Positions 11,780 through 22,660 are shown, counted from the stretch's first letter. The stretch is 64,000 bases of DNA from Cheiracanthium punctorium (GCA_038373885.1 JAWZYV010019574.1:248001-312000); one strand, 5' to 3'. The notes: generated from the letters alone by a model not told the origin. Made by a program: numbers and translations.

Positions 11780-12195
11780 TTAATTATTTGACACGTAGAA
11801 TATGAATTTTAAACCCCAGAACAGCCATAAAAATTCGAAACAATATATCACAACTAATTCTTTTGCAGAGATACTCATATGAATTACATTACGATCTCTG
11901 GAACTAATGAACCGATTCTAAAACTTTCACTGAAGTAAAGCTGCACTATTCCTGAGTATTATAGGCTACTTTTCATGCATATATTACAAATTTACACGGA
12001 TACTCATAAAAATTACATTCTGCTCTAAGGGCATCTATGTATGTGACCACTGAATCGAATTTAAAAAAATTTAAGTGATAGAAAGCTACACTATTCCTGA
12101 GTAACATAGCTAAAATTCATGCACGCATCACAAATAATTGTTTTACTTTACACAAATTGTTTTGTTTACACAAATAATTGTTGTTGTTAGTGTTT
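11780..12195 (+). repeat. Foreign flank copied into M1
   Basis: After the first right end at 11779 the sequence runs TTAATTATTTGACACGTAG, through LTR-2 end sequence (to about 11836) and S1 satellite. It matches base for base, with few differences, the flank of copy M2 at 21761-22125. Short TTTACACAAAT repeats (12150-12185) mark the point where the sequence returns to the element tail at about 12196. Confidence 0.85.
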
Positions 12196-12291
12196 GATCC
12201 ATTTTATCCCATAATTGTTTGCAAAAATCCTCGAAAAAAAATCGCGAAAATAGCCTATTTTCGAGGTGCCTAAAGTGAGAAGACGCCTTAA

Positions 12292-12720
12292 GAGAGTGTG
12301 TCAATTATATACTTTGAAACAGTGGACTAAACTTTTATTTAAAATGACTTTCAACGAAGGAACGTAATTCTTGGAAATAAGGCAAAAATACAGGATATAA
12401 CAATGGTCTTCAAGAATGTGTGTCAATAATATACTTTGAAACAGCGGAGTGAAACTTTATTTAAAATGACTTTCAACAAAGAGGCGTTCATTGTTGGAAA
12501 TAATGCAGAAATACACGGTATAACAATGCTGTTTATAATGTGTGTCAATAATGGACATAGAATCAAAGGGTCATTACCGTTAGACTTAAGGCAAAAAGAT
12601 ACGGTATAACTATGCTTTCTAAAAATCCGTCAATAATATATTTCTAAACAATGGGCTAACTTTTTAAAGAATGACATTAAACAAATGGAAGTAATTGTTT
12701 CAAATATTTGTAAAAGTATG
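12292..12720 (+). repeat. Satellite S2, right part of array
   Basis: Three or more units continue the array exactly from the TTAA after M1. The last ones (12540-12720) are strongly diverged, mirroring the left edge of the array. Confidence 0.88.
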
Positions 12721-12779
12721 GGTTAAAGTGCTTGTACACTGGATTAACTTATGGAAAATCTTTCATGTATTAGCATAAA

Positions 12780-14953
12780 TCCTAACTAATATTATAAATG
12801 CGAAAGTGAGTTTGTTTGTTTGTTTGTTTATGACGCTTTCACGCCTAAACCGCTGAATCGATTAGAATGCATTTTGGTTTAGATATAGAGGGGACCCTGG
12901 AGATGGTTATAGGCTACTTAGAATTTTAGATTTTTAATTACTTTTTTAATTATTAATTAAAAACCGTTTTTACGTTGCCATGCTTGGCGAGTTTCGCCCG
13001 TATCAATCAAATGATTCATGTTTTGAGCTAACAAGAATGCTATTGCTTCAATAAAGAAGCGCGTGCGTGCATCTGAAAAACATTAAATTCCACGGAAATT
13101 ATGCCAGTTTTATGCCAAATCTATCTATCAATAATAATAAAAATGAATGTTCTCCAGACAAATCTACAGAAAGCAGAGCTTTGAAAATTTGAGCATAGAA
13201 GCCCATGACTGTGCACCTGAGGCTCAGAATGTTGAAATTTTAAATACTTTTCTAATTATTAATTAAAAACCGTTTTATCGCCCGCACAAAATGATTTATG
13301 CTTTTGAAATAAAGCTGAAATTCTATTTTCAGATAAACATGCATTTGAAAAACATGAAATGCTATGGAAATTATGTTGATTTTACGCCAAATTAAAAAGC
13401 ATTAGAAAGAAAAGTCCAAATGTGTTTCTTAAACTTCATAAATTTCCAAATCCTACCAATAATATAAAAACTCGGCTGTTCGAGCCTCGTCAGGGGGAGA
13501 TCCCCCTGAACCCCCCTAATTTTTTAGTTTTGTTATTGCCATATTAAAACTATATTAATGGACTTGTCATTTTATCGCTCAGCTTTCGCGTATTTCGCCT
13601 GGAAATCTTATGTTGAAATTTTTATGAGTGTAACCTATTTATAGATAAATACATGTGGTGCATATTCTACAGCTTACGAAATAGTGTAACAATATCGAGA
13701 CTAAAGATTGCTTTAATCTCGATATTAAAGCTGTTGTGAACTAATAGTATTTAAATACATGTAAAATTATGTCGCTTTTTATGTCGCTTTATTATGTCGC
13801 ATTTTTGGGACACATTTTTCAATAAGGGTATTGAGAGATAAAATGACATAGTCATTAAAAAATGTGTACGTTTGTGTTTAGATGTTTTTGACTGAATCAC
13901 ACACAAATTGCTGAAAGGATTTGGAAAAATTCGTAATGAAGATAGCTTATGCCCTGGATTAACATACAGGCAACCTTTCAAGCATATAGCATAAATAATT
14001 CTTTTACAAAAACATTCAAAATAATTCTAATGTATTGCGCTCTATGGAAATTTTATAGCTACTAAACCGATTCTAAAACTTAGTTACACTATTCCTGAGT
14101 ATTATTGTTCGTTTGTTTGTGGATTAAGACCGATTGACTGCACTACGGTCCTAGGCCTATATGGGGAAATCCTCTGTGGGGAACTTTCTAAGGGATCCTA
14201 GCCCGTATTTACGCGAGGTTTTGGAGAAAACCGCGAAAAACTGCGAGCGGCTAGGTCGACAGGCTCGACCAGGGGTTGAACCTGGCACCTCCAGCCTTCC
14301 AGTTTTGAGAGTAGAATTTCTTAGACACTGGTGGGACCCTGAGTGTTATAGGCTACCTTTTATGCATATATCACAAATAGTTCTTTTACAGGGATACTCA
14401 TAAGAATTACATTACACTCTATGCGTATCTCTGTAAGTACTGAACCGATTCCAAAACTTTTTTCACTGTTAGTAAGCTACACTATTCTTTAGTAGTATAG
14501 GCTAAAATTCATGCATGTAAGTGCAAATAGTTCCTTTACAGGAACATTCAAATTAATTCTAATACATTACGCTCTCTGGGTATCTAACTATAGAACCGAT
14601 TCTAAAACTTTTTCGCTATTAGAAAGCTGCACTATTCCTGATTAACGTAGGTTAAAATTCATGCTATAGCATAAATATTTCTTTCACAAGAACAATAAAA
14701 ACAGTTAGCAAATACTGTCGTAACTGTATTCACCAAATGCCTGAAAAAAATCTAAATTTAGTAACTCTGCTTACTCTTATTTTAAATGAAGTATACTACC
14801 ATGCATTATACTTCATATAAAATTAAGTAAAAAGCAAATAATATTTAAATGCAGTTTCTTTTGTCGCAAACATATGCGTTATTCACACATGCTTCATTTC
14901 TTTTGGGACCTAACTCTAAAACCGACGCGGACGAAGTCGCGGGTAGCAGCTAG
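12780..14953 (+). mobile_element. Non-autonomous Helitron H1 with exact A|T insertion
   Basis: It begins TCCTAACTAATATTATAAAT with GTTTGTTTGTTTGTTT shortly after. It ends GTCGCGGGTAGCAGCTAG after a short hairpin (CGCGGAC, GAA, GTCGCG). These are the classic ends of a common arthropod Helitron family. The flanks join as TAGCATAAA|TAGTTCT, which restores an intact S1 unit (elsewhere AGCATAAATAGTTCTTTTAC). So it inserted between A and T with no duplication, as Helitrons do. It contains S1-like units (13985-14700) and a tRNA-like SINE. No Rep/helicase ORF. Confidence 0.88.
14110..14345 (-). mobile_element. tRNA-derived SINE-like insert
   Basis: Read on the minus strand, 14345-14270 looks like a tRNA: TCCCACCAG start, CTAAGAAATTC, and a B-box-like GGTTCAACCCC (near 14280), followed by a GC-rich body with GGTCGAGCCTGTCGACC. 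The A box is only partly recognisable. It lies within S1-like sequence of Helitron H1. No clear target duplication was found, so the boundaries are approximate. Confidence 0.45.
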
Positions 14954-15086
14954 TAGTTCTATAAAGACACTCAAAACAATTCTTATTCATTACGGTCTCT
15001 GTAACCACCGAACTGAATCTAAAATTTTTTTTCACTGATAGAGAGCTATGCTACCCCTGAGTAATATGAGTACCTTTCATACATAA
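14954..15086 (+). repeat. Satellite S1 (plus)
   Basis: The S1 unit continues from the Helitron insertion at 12780 (TAGTTCTATAAAGACACTCA) up to the LTR beginning at 15087. Confidence 0.8.
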
Positions 15087-15536
15087 TGTTACGAATTTTC
15101 GGGGCAACCCGCTGTTCTGGGGCTTAAAATAGTTCAAAATTAGTATTTTACGCGTCCAATAGTTAAATTTTGCTTTTTGTTGCATCAAAATCGGTCATCT
15201 AGAACCGGAGATAAGGAGGTTTCGGTTTTCCCATTGTTTTTCTATGGGTTTTTAGAAATCTCGCGAAATATAGGTCTTAGGGCTTCGATCTCTTCACTTT
15301 TGGGGACTTATTTTTGGCGCCAAATTTGGCGATATTTCGCCAAAAGTCGCCAAGCTTGGCGACATTTTGGTTATTTGGCGGGATTTTCCCAATGGGGCCT
15401 GTAAGTTGGTTTTTCCGCATTAAAAACACATAATAACCTAACATTTCTCTTCTATGACGTAATCAACATTCCCACTTTATGTGGAATCCTCGAGAAATAG
15501 ACTTTTCTCGGAGTTCTTGTTGCTTCTGCGTCGAGT

Positions 15537-15545
15537 ATAAATATA
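15537..15545 (+). promoter_or_regulatory. LTR TATA box
   Basis: The sequence GAGTATAAATATAAG places a TATA element about 20 bp upstream of the hAT insertion. The corresponding positions in the minus copies are TATAAATA near 5230-5237 and CTATAAAAGG near 20302-20311. The transcription start should fall almost exactly where the hAT inserted. Confidence 0.5.
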
Positions 15546-15559
15546 AGTGTGTTTCTGAA

Positions 15560-17289
15560 CATAGAGAAGGAATATAGGTGGAGGGAGCAATTGTAACCCT
15601 AAACTGAAGCATGCACACGAGTCACGTGACTTGTGGTCAAGCGGGGTGGAATTTCTCCATTTCCTTTGCTGTTCTCCATAGCTTTGTGTGAGGTCGATGG
15701 TTCTAATCCAAAAAAATTGTGCATTATTGCTCTCATATGGATGCAATGAAAAATTCTTGAAAGGAGGACAACTGGCATTTCACAGGAAAGCTATGTTTTG
15801 CAATTTTAGCCATTTAAAATGTATGAATGTTCTTTAAAACACTAGATTGACAATTTGGCGATTATATTAACTCGCCAAGTATTGCAGATCTGAAAGTCAC
15901 GTAATTTAACTTTTAATTTTAAATTAAAATTGAAAATCAAATCAAACTAAAATTTACTCTTTATTTTCTCAGTTAATATAACAGGTTATTGTTTTAGAAT
16001 GTCTATTGGCGCTGTAGTGCCTCACTCATGTTTCTTTCTTAAACATTCTATTTCTTCAAAATTTCCTTATTGCTAAGGTAATTTTTTCAGACTATTAGTA
16101 ACAAATTGAACTTTTTAAGCTGATCCACTGAAGCTATATTCCTCTGTTTTTGGACAAAGAATATCACAAATCATGGGGGGAGGGAGAAATACCATTTCAT
16201 TATGTTAACAGAAACATAAATTTCAATTAACGAATTCACTATATATGTGTATATAAATGTAAAGATATTGCTAAAAAATCAGCTGTTTAAAACGTTCATA
16301 TTAACTCTAGTAACAATATGGCTTAAAATACTAGATCGCACCCCGCCTCCCGAAATGGAAACCTATATGCGCCACTGAATACAAACTTGGAATTTTAAAT
16401 TGCTTAATATTCTTCGTAAAATTCTGAAAAAAAGGTTGTCGATGTATGCATTATTTTATTCTACATAAATAAGTTTCTAGTCTTTTCGCGTGACCAGCAT
16501 TAAAAAAAAAAAGAGTTTTATTGAAATTTTGGACCTTTTTAAAAAAATAAAAATTTGTATCAATTATCAATTTGATAAGTAATTATAACAATTGTGAAAA
16601 AAGTAGTGTCTTGTTATACGAAATACAAAGCGATGCTTTATCCTACAAATTATTTTTTTTTTCATCAAGAATTACTTTTTTTTTAAGCTATCCTAAAGAT
16701 CTACAGAGAAGACTTCTTTAGGAAACACTTAAAAAGAGAAGGATTTAAAGCTTTAGATTATTCGAAGCTGCGTTCAAAGCCTTTTACAGAAGATTGCTTT
16801 GAGAAAGCAAAATTTGCAGGAACGTAGTTAAAGAAGGATGCAATACCAACCATCTTCAATTTTCCTCATCATCTCCAACGAAAAAATATTCTCATCAAGC
16901 TTGATAATGTAAATTACTAGATTAACTCATTTGATAATGTACTTTACTAGATTTTATTACCATGTTTTATAACAAAATCAAAATAATGCAAAAAATACAA
17001 CAAAATAAAATGTTTCAAAAGCCGAAACTTCAAAGTAATTCTGCAAAACAAAATTAAAGACTAAATAATTTCAAAATAACTAGAGAGGGAGAAAATAAAT
17101 AGTGCTGCAAAAACCATCCCCCCCCCCCATTCTCTTTCTAGAAAAATAAAACGCTTGAGTTTGCGAACCAAAAGGCGATAAGCAGCCAAATCCGCTTATT
17201 CTTCTTCTCCTACGACGCTCTTATCTTAGCTTCAACTTTCCCGGGAAAATACAATAGGAGGCTCCCTCCACCTATATCCCTTCTCTATG
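15560..17289. mobile_element. 1730-bp non-autonomous hAT with exact 8-bp TSD
   Basis: 29-bp terminal inverted repeats at 15560-15588 and 17261-17289, one mismatch, beginning CATAGAGAAGG and including ATATAGGTGGAGGGAGC. The flanks are TTTCTGAA at 15552-15559 and 17290-17297, an exact 8-bp duplication. No transposase reading frame. Internally AT-rich, with a MITE-like scar near 16165-16375 ending ATATGCGCCACTG. The ends are unusual for hAT (CATAG rather than CAGNG), so P or Merlin, which also make 8-bp duplications, are alternatives. Confidence 0.85.
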
Positions 17290-17616
17290 TTTCTGAAGCC
17301 CCAGTTCAGTGTTGATCAAGCTTTGAGAGAGTGAGTACGCTTGCTTTGCTCTGTTATAGAAGCGGTGCTTCGCGCTGTTTATGAAGCTTTGAATTTAAGT
17401 GCTGTGTGTAAATTCTTGATTGCTGAGTCTTGAGAGTTTGTTAGTGTTATTTCTCGTATATTTTCACTGAATTTTTGCAGTGAAAGTGTTTTATTTTGTG
17501 TGAGAAATACAGAACTTGTGAGAGCTTCTGATCTAAGCGGACTGTTAAAAGCACATTACTGATTAATTGTGCTTGTGAATTTTGTACAGCTGATTGTTCA
17601 ACCAAGATCTAGAAGC

Positions 17617-17622
17617 AATAAA
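17617..17622 (+). terminator. LTR polyadenylation signal
   Basis: AATAAA within LTR-2 copy c, conserved in position in the minus-strand copies a and b (TTTATTGCTTCTAG). Confidence 0.6.
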
Positions 17623-17721
17623 GTTGTGTTCCATGCTGACCAGTGGACTTTTTACTAGAACTTTCTACACCAACTGGACTTTAGAACGACGTACTCCGGA
17701 AACAAGCAGAGTACTTCTGCA

Positions 17722-18099
17722 ACATATATAACAATTTTACAGGTGCTCTCATAAGAAATACATAAAATTGGCATAATTGTAACCATTGACCAGATTCTAA
17801 AAAAATTTCTCAGGTAGAAAGCTGCACTATTCCTGAGTATCATAAGCTAAAGTTCATGCATATAGCATAAATATTTCTTTTACAGGAATTGTTAAAATAA
17901 TTTAAATGCAATACCCTCTATCGGTATTTCTTTAACTTCTGAACCGATTCTAAAACATTTTTCACTGATAGAAAGCTACATTAGTCCGGAGTATTACGGC
18001 TACCTATCATGGATATATCACAAATAGGTCTTTTACAGTGATACTCATTCGATTTACATTACGATCTCTGGAACTAATGAACCGATTGTAAAATTTTTT
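17722..18099 (+). repeat. Satellite S1 (plus)
   Basis: Two to three S1 units between LTR-2 copy c and the foldback-ended element copy 1, ending in a T-run used as target. Confidence 0.8.
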
Positions 18100-19930
18100 A
18101 CTTCCTTGTACGGAGTATAAGGAAGCAATGTGATCCCGAATAATTTCGGGGGCCAAATTTCGACGAAAAAACCGATTTTGACTACTGCTAAATTTAATTT
18201 TAAGAATTTTTTCGATGCATCTCATCGTAAGCTAGCATGCAGGATCATATAAATGCGTCTGCAACCCATTTTGACCAACGGTGAGTCTACTTTGACGAGT
18301 TTTTCTATGCCATCTGTACGTACGTATGCATGTAACTCGCATATCCCAAAAACTATTGGTCGTAGAATGATGAAATTTTGTATTTAAGATTGTTGTAATA
18401 TCTAGTTGTACAGTACACCTCCCCTTTCGGTCCCATTCAACTGTATAGTTTATCTACAGGGCCGCCCAAAAGATTTTAAACACATTACGCTCTATGGGCA
18501 GATATTAATTAAAGCGCATTTTAGAGGTATTACGCTACTTCAAACGACTCAGAAGTGATATATGCTTTTAAGGGTTACAAAATGAATTTCTCCATCGAAA
18601 AAAGTGTCTTTATCATTTATAGTTCTGCTACAGGAACACTCGAAAGATTTCCAATACATTATACGGTCAATGGCAATTTTAAGGACTTTTTGATCCATTT
18701 CAAGCACGATACCGTCCAACCATATAGTTAGGTAATGGTCCGACCGCGGTCACGTGCCTCCCTCAAGAAATACACCAAAACTCGCCAAGCTTGGCGACTT
18801 TAGTGTACATGTGTATGTATTTAACTCTCAAAAACTATTAGTCGTAGAATGTTGAAATTTCATTTATATGATTGTAGTAACATCTGGTTTTGCATCTCGT
18901 TTTTGGTTCCAATCTACTGGAGAGTTTATTTACAGGACCACCCAAAAGAATTTCAGTACATTTAATGTCGATGGACATCTTCACTATATTACATCTGTAG
19001 ACAGTCATTGTTCGGTCCATGCCTAAAATCTTGCCGTCTGTTGTCGACCATGGCGAGTTTTGCCCAAATATCGCCAAATTGGCGATAGTGAGTCATTTGG
19101 TCCATGCCCAAAATATCGCCATTTGTCATCGTCCTTGGCGAGTTTTGGCGAAACACTGCCAAATTTGGCAATAGTCAGTCATTAAAGGAAATAAAAAACT
19201 TTGTAAAAAACACACATAAGATGTTATAAGTAAGAAGATACGCACGTTTCGACAATTTTTGGTCGAAACGTGCGTATCTTCTTACTTATAACATCTTATG
19301 TGTGTTTTTTACAAAGTTTTTTATTTACTTTATTGTTTAACACCAGTATTTTGAGTGTTTTTTCCGTTGTTTTGTTTAGTCAGTCATTGTTTGGTCCATG
19401 CCTAAAATCTCGCCATTTGTCGGCGAGTTTTTCCGAAATATCGCCAAATTTGGGGACAAAAACTATTACGTATTTTGCATAACTCGAAAAATTTTACCCG
19501 TAGAATTTTGAAATTTTGTATTTAGAACTATTGTAACATCTAACTGTGCATCTCTTTTTTGATTGCAATCCACTGGGTAATTTATTTACAGGGTCTGCCA
19601 AATGACTTAAAATACGTTAAGGCGCATGGATACATTCAATTCATTGAAAGTCTGTGGTCAATGACCACCTTGGCTATCCCCAAAATCTCGGAAACTATCT
19701 CAAGCTTGTCGGCTTTTGGTGAAATATCGGCAAATGAAATGTCAGAAGGAAATCTTTCAAATTGAACCCAGCTTGCCGATATCGGAAATATTTGGGTAGA
19801 ATTCGCTAAACCATACTATATTACTGCAGTATTTTATCTCTTTCAAACAAAATAAGTTTAGATGAAGTGGGCCGAAAATATTTTTGATTTAATAGATGTA
19901 CAAGGAAGTCATGTGTTGTCCACATGAGAT
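18100..19930 (-). mobile_element. Foldback-ended element FBE, copy 1
   Basis: Related to 25820-28008 and 33992-35876 but in the opposite orientation. One end is ACTTCCTTGTACG followed by an AAGGAAG foldback. The other end is ACAAGGAAGTCATGTG with a GTGT...ACAC-type hairpin. It is flanked by TTTTT on both sides (18095-18099 and 19931-19935) in an S1 unit. The interior holds several GGCGATATTTCGCC-type palindromes and a 193-bp hairpin insert (19184-19376). No transposase is visible; superfamily undetermined. Confidence 0.75.
19184..19376. mobile_element. 193-bp insert with a 65-bp perfect hairpin and 12-bp TSD
   Basis: The arms 19189-19253 and 19262-19326 are exact reverse complements (65 bp each) around an 8-base loop AATTTTTG. 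A T-rich tail follows to 19376. Both sides carry TAGTCAGTCATT (19172-19183 and 19377-19388), a 12-bp duplication. The FBE copies at 26400-26560 and 34540-34640 lack the insert. Confidence 0.85.
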
Positions 19931-19935
19931 TTTTT

Positions 19936-20257
19936 CACTGACGGAAAGCTACACTATTCCTGAGTAACATAAGCTAAAATTGATGGCATATATCATAATT
20001 CCTTTACAAATACACTCATATGAATTGCACGGCGATATGTGTGTATGTCTAACTACTGAATCGATTCTAAAATTTTTTTCACACAATACTATTCCTGATA
20101 GAAAGCTACACTATTCTTGAGTATTATAGGATATCTTCCATGCATATAACACAAATAGTTCTTTTACGGGGACACTCAAAATCATTCTAATACATTACGC
20201 TATACGGGCATCTCAGTAAATACTATACTGGACCGATTCTAAAAATATTCTCATCAG
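19936..20257 (+). repeat. Satellite S1 (plus)
   Basis: Two diverged S1 units with CTATTCCTGAGTAACATA, TTTTACGGGGACACTCA and ACCGATTCTAAAA. Confidence 0.8.
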
Positions 20258-20689
20258 CAGACAAAAGCAAACTGAAACTCAACTGGGAGAATGTGCTGAC
20301 CTTTTATAGGTGTCGCAGAAGCTAGGAGAAATTTCTCGAAGGATCCCCATAAAGAGCCAATTTTGAGTACGTCATAGAAATGCAGTTTAGTCGCTGGGCT
20401 ATTACGTAATATTAATGCAAGAAAACAAACTTTATATACTTTTAAACAAACTTTTACCCATTGGAAAAATCCCGCTAAATGTCCGAAATGGGGCCAAGCT
20501 TGGCGAATTTTTGGAAAATATCGCCAAATTTGGCACCAGAAATAAGTCCCGAAGAGTGAGGTCAGCTAAGCCCTAGCACCAGTATTTCTCGAGATTTACA
20601 AAACCCTACGGTAACCAATGGGGAACCCGAAAATTTCTTATCTTCGGTTCTAGTTAATCAATTTTGATGCAACAAAATGCAAAATTTAA

Positions 20690-21383
20690 GGCGTCTTCTC
20701 ACTTTGAAAATTAAAAAAAATCGAATTTTTTTTTTAAATTTTGAAAGTACATATCATCAAAAATGTTATATCAAAATTTCATAAAGATCGGACGAGTCTA
20801 ACTACATTACCCAAAATAACAACCAGTGTTTCAACAGCTGTGTCTGGGCAATGGCACCGAAACACGTTTTTACGGGAAGAAAAACCGTGGAAATTGCTTG
20901 TCAAACAGCAGCATGCATTTATAACGAAGGGCTACAACCTGTTTAAAAAATTTTGGAGGTGATGGGTGTCAAACTTGGCCCTATCGCCGCTCAATACGGC
21001 GAGAAACGCGACAGTGATCGCGTACGCGTAGGGAACCGCCGCAGCTCTAACGCTTCAAAAGAGACTAGGTCGAGACGAAGGGAAGCTATTTTGGACGAGC
21101 ACAACTTCTACGAAGAATCGGAAGGTCCATTGTATGGAGCAGGCATCGCTGATTAACCCGAGGTAAGGTTTTTTCATGATTTTTCTGCAACCAAAACTTT
21201 AAACGCGTTTATCTCAAAACAAGGTTTTTCAGTGCCTTGTTGATGAAATTTCGGAAACTATCCGGCCGATTGTCATGAAATTTGAATGACATATTCTTCA
21301 TAGTTATGGCTATAGCGCATATCATCAGATTTCTGAAATTTTGATTTGAAGTTTTTTTTTTTACAAAAAAGTGCAAAAAAAAC

Positions 21384-21419
<36 letters not shown>

Positions 21420-21760
21420 TCGAAAAACGTGCGCCATTTTGTTATTTTCGCGAATATCAAAAATCTGATGATATGCGCTATAGCCACTGACATACTGAAT
21501 CTAAAACTGTTTTATTTTTTTGTTTCAGATGACCTGTCTCGGAGATACCATCAACAAGCCACGAACATTACATTTCTACACGGGTTTTTCGATGCTACTG
21601 TTTTATTATAATAATTGTTAAAAAAAAAAAAAAAATTCTTGTACTTGAAGGATGTGTTTATTATATAGGATCCATTTCATCCCATAATTGTTTGCAAAAA
21701 TCCTCGAAAAAAAATCGCGAAAATATCTTATTTTCGAGGTGCCTAAAGTGAGAAGACGCC
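20690..21760 (+). mobile_element. TTAA-flanked Kolobok/Mutator-type element M2
   Basis: GGCGTCTTCTCACTTT and its exact inverted copy bound 1071 bp. TTAA lies on both sides (20686-20689, 21761-21764). It is nearly identical to the first part of M1. The insertion point is a native TTAA of LTR-2. Besides the transposase fragment it contains long T-runs (21384-21413) and the pair GTAAGG ... TTTCAG, which looks like an intron in the 3' UTR. Confidence 0.85.
20812..21156 (+). pseudogene. Mutator-like (Kolobok-type) transposase fragment, M2
   Basis: Same fragment as in M1 but with the frame intact across the A-run. CVWAMAPKHVFTGRKTVEIA reads straight through 20835-20900, followed by QTAACIYNEGLQP. 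The shared in-frame TAA is present (about 20944-20946), so the lesion predates the separation of the two copies. After it the frame continues from VMGVKLGPIAAQY to GPLYGAGIAD and a stop at 21154-21156. About 110 residues of C-terminal sequence survive. The upstream catalytic DDE part is absent. The family assignment rests on memory of the C-terminal pattern. Confidence 0.65.
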
Positions 21761-21820
21761 TTAATTATTTGACACGTAGAATATGAATTTTAAACCCCAG
21801 AACAGCCATAAAAATTCGAA

Positions 21821-22660
21821 ACAATATATCACAACTAATTCTTTTGCAGAGATACTCATATGAATTACATTACGATCTCTGGAACTAATGAACCGATTCT
21901 AAAACTTTCACTGGAGTAAAGCTGCACTATTCCTGAGTATTATAGGCTACTTTTCATGCATATATTACAAATTTACACGGATACTCATAAAAATTACATT
22001 CTGCTCTAAGGGCATCTATGTATGTGACCACTGAATCGAATTAAAAAAAAATTTAAATGATAGAAAGCTACACTATTCCTGAGTAACAGCGCTAAAATTC
22101 ATGCACGCATCACAAATAATTGTTTTACAGTTACACTCATATGATTTACATTGCGATGTATTTGTATGTCTGTAACTACGGAATCAATTCTAAAAATTTT
22201 ATCACGCTACACTATTCCTGAGTATTATAGGCTATCTTTCATGTATATAGCACAAATAGTTCTTTTACAGGGGTACTTAAAATTATTTTAATACATTATG
22301 CTCTACATGCGTCCCAGTAACCACTGAAACGATTTTAAAACATTTTCACTGATAGAAAACAGCATTATTCCTGAGTAATATAGGCTACCTTTTATACAGA
22401 TATCACAGTTTTTTACAGGGTCACCATAAGAATTGCATTTCACTCTACGGGTACCTCTGAAATTACTGAAACGTTCTATAACTTTTTTCACTGATGGAAA
22501 TCTACACTATTCCTGAGTATTACAGGCTGCTTTTTATGCATATTGCATAAATAGTTGTTTGACAGGGACACTCATAGAATTACATTACGTTCTATGGGTA
22601 TCTGTAACTATTGAACAGATTCGAAAACTTTCTTCACTGACAGAAAGCTGCTCTATTCCC
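21821..22660 (+). repeat. Satellite S1, five to six units (plus)
   Basis: The best stretch for deriving the S1 consensus. CTATTCCTGAGTATTATAGG, TTTTACAGGG, ACATTACG and GAACCGATTCTAAAAC recur every ~148 bp. Reading frames at 22303-22491 and 22559-22747 are repeat shadows. Confidence 0.88.

Larger units (their letters stand above)
10718..12287 (+). mobile_element. TTAA-flanked Kolobok/Mutator-type element, chimeric copy M1
   Basis: Left end GGCGTCTTCTCACTTT, right end its perfect inverted copy (to 12287), flanked by TTAA at 10714-10717 and 12288-12291. Both flanks fit one S2 unit (...AATGCTCTTTAAGAAAGTGTG), so this is the true insertion. An extra right end occurs at 11779, followed by about 390 bp of foreign flank identical to that of copy M2, then the last ~92 bp of the element again. 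It carries a broken fragment of a transposase gene (10810-11184). TTAA duplication suits Kolobok or piggyBac; the protein fragment favours the Kolobok/Mutator-like group. Confidence 0.8.
15087..17721 (+). mobile_element. Solo LTR-2, copy c (most complete)
   Basis: Starts TGTTACGAATTTTCGG and ends AGTACTTCTGCA, i.e. TG...CA. The flanks are ACATA on both sides, with one extra A on the left. It is interrupted by a hAT element (15560-17289); without it the LTR is about 897 bp. In order: palindromes TTTGGCGCCAAA and TTTGGCGATATTTCGCC (15313-15370), TATAAATA near 15537, and AATAAA at 17617-17622. That is U3-R-U5 order on the plus strand. The start and length suggest a Gypsy-type LTR, but there is no internal region to test this. 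Confidence 0.75.
20258..21820 (-). mobile_element. LTR-2, copy d (partial), split by M2
   Basis: 20258-20689 plus 21765-21820 together form the U3 part of LTR-2 in minus orientation, including CCTTTTATAGGTG and TTGGCGAATTTTT. It is interrupted by the TTAA element M2. The site without the insert survives in copies a and b (AAATTTAATTATTT at about 5604 and 6520), giving a clean empty-site comparison. The polyadenylation half of the LTR is missing. Confidence 0.7.

Noticed and set aside
14161..14403. 80-residue plus-strand frame with SRQARPGVEPGTSS-like text
   Set aside because: Translation through the reverse strand of a tRNA-like SINE B-box region.
16165..16375. Complete MITE inside hAT-2
   Set aside because: Only the right end (ATATGCGCCACTG) is convincing; no left partner or duplication.
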